Assembly (NCBI GenBank): GCA_023396345.1
Contig: JAEWWO010000381.1
Location: forward strand, 1 to 6,005
Origin: Bacteroidota bacterium
GTDB lineage: Bacteria > Bacteroidota > Bacteroidia > Chitinophagales > Chitinophagaceae
DNA length: 6,005 nt
Direction of reading: 5' to 3'
Part shown: positions 4,854 to 6,005 of the stretch, in pieces
Numbering within the stretch: position 1 is the stretch's first letter
Layout of the letters: every line of letters begins with the position of its first letter
The notes under the pieces: generated by a model
What the model saw: only the letters and a program-made list of their open reading frames with translations
Databases searched by the model: none
Told to the model about the DNA's origin: nothing
Translations under genes and position numbers: made by a program

Positions 4854-5684
4854 ATGAGAATGAGATTATTTAATAATAGTAATTATTATTTTCTTACAAT
4901 TTTTGCATTGATACTTTTACTATCTGCTTGCACTCCTCAACGCAATCTTGTATATATGAGTGATTTGGGAGATAGTACAAATGTCACGGAAGCTATTTTG
5001 AATCAGGTAGATACAAGAATTAAAGAGGGAGATATTCTCTCTATTACCGTTAACACTTTAAGTCCTGAGTCAAATGCTTTATTTAATAAAGGGGAAATGT
5101 TGGCACCTTCAGCTACAAATACGCAAGCAGTTGTTTCACAAAGTAGTGGTGCTACTGCTCTTTCGAATGTAGGTTATTTAGTAGATAAAGACGGTAATAT
5201 AAATTTCCCTGTTATAGGAACTGTAAATATTGAAGGTCTTACTTTAGAACAGGCAAGACAGAAACTTACCAATGAAATTGCTAAACAAACTAAAAGTCCT
5301 ATTGTAAATATCAGATTCATGAATTTTAAAGTTACAGTAATAGGAGAGGTAACCAAACCCGGTACTTTTACCTTAACCAATGATAAAATTAACGTTTTAG
5401 AGGCAATAGGTTTGGCCGGAGATATGACACCTTATGGAAAACGGGAAAACGTTATGTTGATAAGAGAAAATAATGGGCAAAGAACGATAGCACGCTTAAA
5501 TATGAATAAAAAAGACGTTACTCAATCTCCTTATTTTTATTTACAACAAAATGATGTAGTTTACATTGAGCCTGATAACGAACAAAAAACTGCTCAGGCT
5601 GATGTAAGATCTACCAGAACAATACCCATCGTTACTGCACTTATTTCCGCTGCTGCTGTTTTAGTCTCAGTGCTGGTAAGATAA
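4854..5684 (+). CDS. Wza-like outer-membrane polysaccharide export lipoprotein
   Basis: 276 residues from ATG 4854. This start gives a proper lipoprotein signal: MRMRLFNN, a hydrophobic core and the lipobox LLSAC with Cys26 as the lipidated residue. ATG 4860 is nearly equal; a TTG 12 codons upstream would lengthen the charged start and is less likely. The poly-export domain covers about 52-155, including GYLVDKDGNINFPVIG and the helix LTLEQARQKL. An SLBB domain follows (about 158-240) with VIGEVTKPGTF and NVLEAIGLAGDM. The C-terminus (257-275) is a hydrophobic helix, as in many Bacteroidota members, and could anchor the tail. The protein is predicted to form the outer-membrane channel for capsule or exopolysaccharide, working with the Wzc-like protein encoded 31 bp downstream. 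Confidence 0.93.
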   Translation: MRMRLFNNSNYYFLTIFALILLLSACTPQRNLVYMSDLGDSTNVTEAILNQVDTRIKEGDILSITVNTLSPESNALFNKGEMLAPSATNTQAVVSQSSGATALSNVGYLVDKDGNINFPVIGTVNIEGLTLEQARQKLTNEIAKQTKSPIVNIRFMNFKVTVIGEVTKPGTFTLTNDKINVLEAIGLAGDMTPYGKRENVMLIRENNGQRTIARLNMNKKDVTQSPYFYLQQNDVVYIEPDNEQKTAQADVRSTRTIPIVTALISAAAVLVSVLVR

Positions 5685-5715
5685 AATATTTTTAATTTAA
5701 TCTATTTGCAATTAT

Positions 5716-6005
5716 ATGGCTGATTTTGTAAAGAATGAAGGAGATTATCTTGAAGAATCCTCCTCAAAAATTAATTTACGTGCTGAATTAAATAAATATA
5801 CTAGATATTGGTACTGGTTTGTATTAGGTGTCTTAATTTGTTTAACTTTAGGTTGGTTATACCTTCGTTACAGTGTTCCTGAATATAATATTTCCTCTAC
5901 CTTATTGATAAAGGACGATAAGAAGGGAGGAGATATGAGTGCTGCTGCATTTTCGGATATGGATATATTCAAGAGTAAAAAGAATATCGAAAATGAGATA
6001 GAGAT
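5716..6005 (+). CDS. Wzc-like polysaccharide co-polymerase/tyrosine kinase, N-terminal part (cut by window edge)
   Basis: Ninety-six codons are visible and the frame stays open at the right edge. After about 30 mostly charged cytoplasmic residues comes a membrane helix (about 32-51, rich in W, L and V), then periplasmic sequence SVPEYNISSTLLIKDDKK. This layout, a first helix followed by Y-x-A/I-S-ST-L-I-K/D, is that of the Wzz domain at the start of Wzc and GumC proteins. The start ATG lies 31 bp after the wza-like stop, and the two are the usual partners that bridge both membranes. Whether the C-terminal tyrosine kinase domain is present cannot be seen; the nearby PHP phosphatase makes it likely. 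Confidence 0.85.
   Translation, partial: MADFVKNEGDYLEESSSKINLRAELNKYTRYWYWFVLGVLICLTLGWLYLRYSVPEYNISSTLLIKDDKKGGDMSAAAFSDMDIFKSKKNIENEIE

Noticed and set aside
5174..5380. 68-codon leftward frame inside the wza-like gene
   Set aside because: Antisense shadow of the poly-export and SLBB coding region with no independent support.

Overview
The window looks like part of a Bacteroidota chromosome, possibly from the Sphingobacteria/Chitinophaga side, although the exact group cannot be fixed from sequence alone. The signs are low GC, A-rich gene leaders without clear Shine-Dalgarno sites, promoter-like TTTG-N19/20-TAnnTTTG pairs in the style of Bacteroidota sigma factors, and protein families with Bacteroidota character.

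Left part (1-3037, minus strand): an arginine biosynthesis operon read right to left. It holds a GNAT acyltransferase with a cysteine cluster, then argG (argininosuccinate synthase) 5 bp downstream, then argC (N-acetyl-gamma-glutamyl-phosphate reductase). After argC comes the start of an exported protein that runs off the left edge. ArgC acts early and ArgG late in the pathway; the GNAT protein is a reasonable candidate for the glutamate N-acylation step. A 66-bp gap between argG and argC holds a degenerate 7-bp tandem repeat.

Middle (3038-3952): a 412-bp non-coding stretch contains the presumed arg leader with two perfect inverted repeats, and a good tRNA promoter. Next is an intact tRNA-Val(TAC) with a terminator hairpin. 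Directly behind it sits a small GIY-YIG endonuclease gene, followed by a second, 5'-truncated copy of the tRNA-Val 3' half plus the same terminator. The endonuclease gene is therefore bracketed by ~115-bp direct repeats made of tRNA and terminator sequence. Its start lies at the end of the first repeat, and its last six codons and stop lie inside the second. The anticodon arm of the second copy is replaced by a 20-nt perfect palindrome. This resembles a minimal mobile element living in a tRNA gene and is the most interesting part of the window.

Right part (3953-6005): the beginning of a surface-polysaccharide locus. A PHP-family (CpsB/YwqE-type) tyrosine phosphatase on the minus strand is divergent from a Wza-like outer-membrane export lipoprotein and the start of a Wzc-like inner-membrane chain-length/kinase protein on the plus strand. 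Together they form the usual export and phospho-regulation set for capsule or exopolysaccharide.
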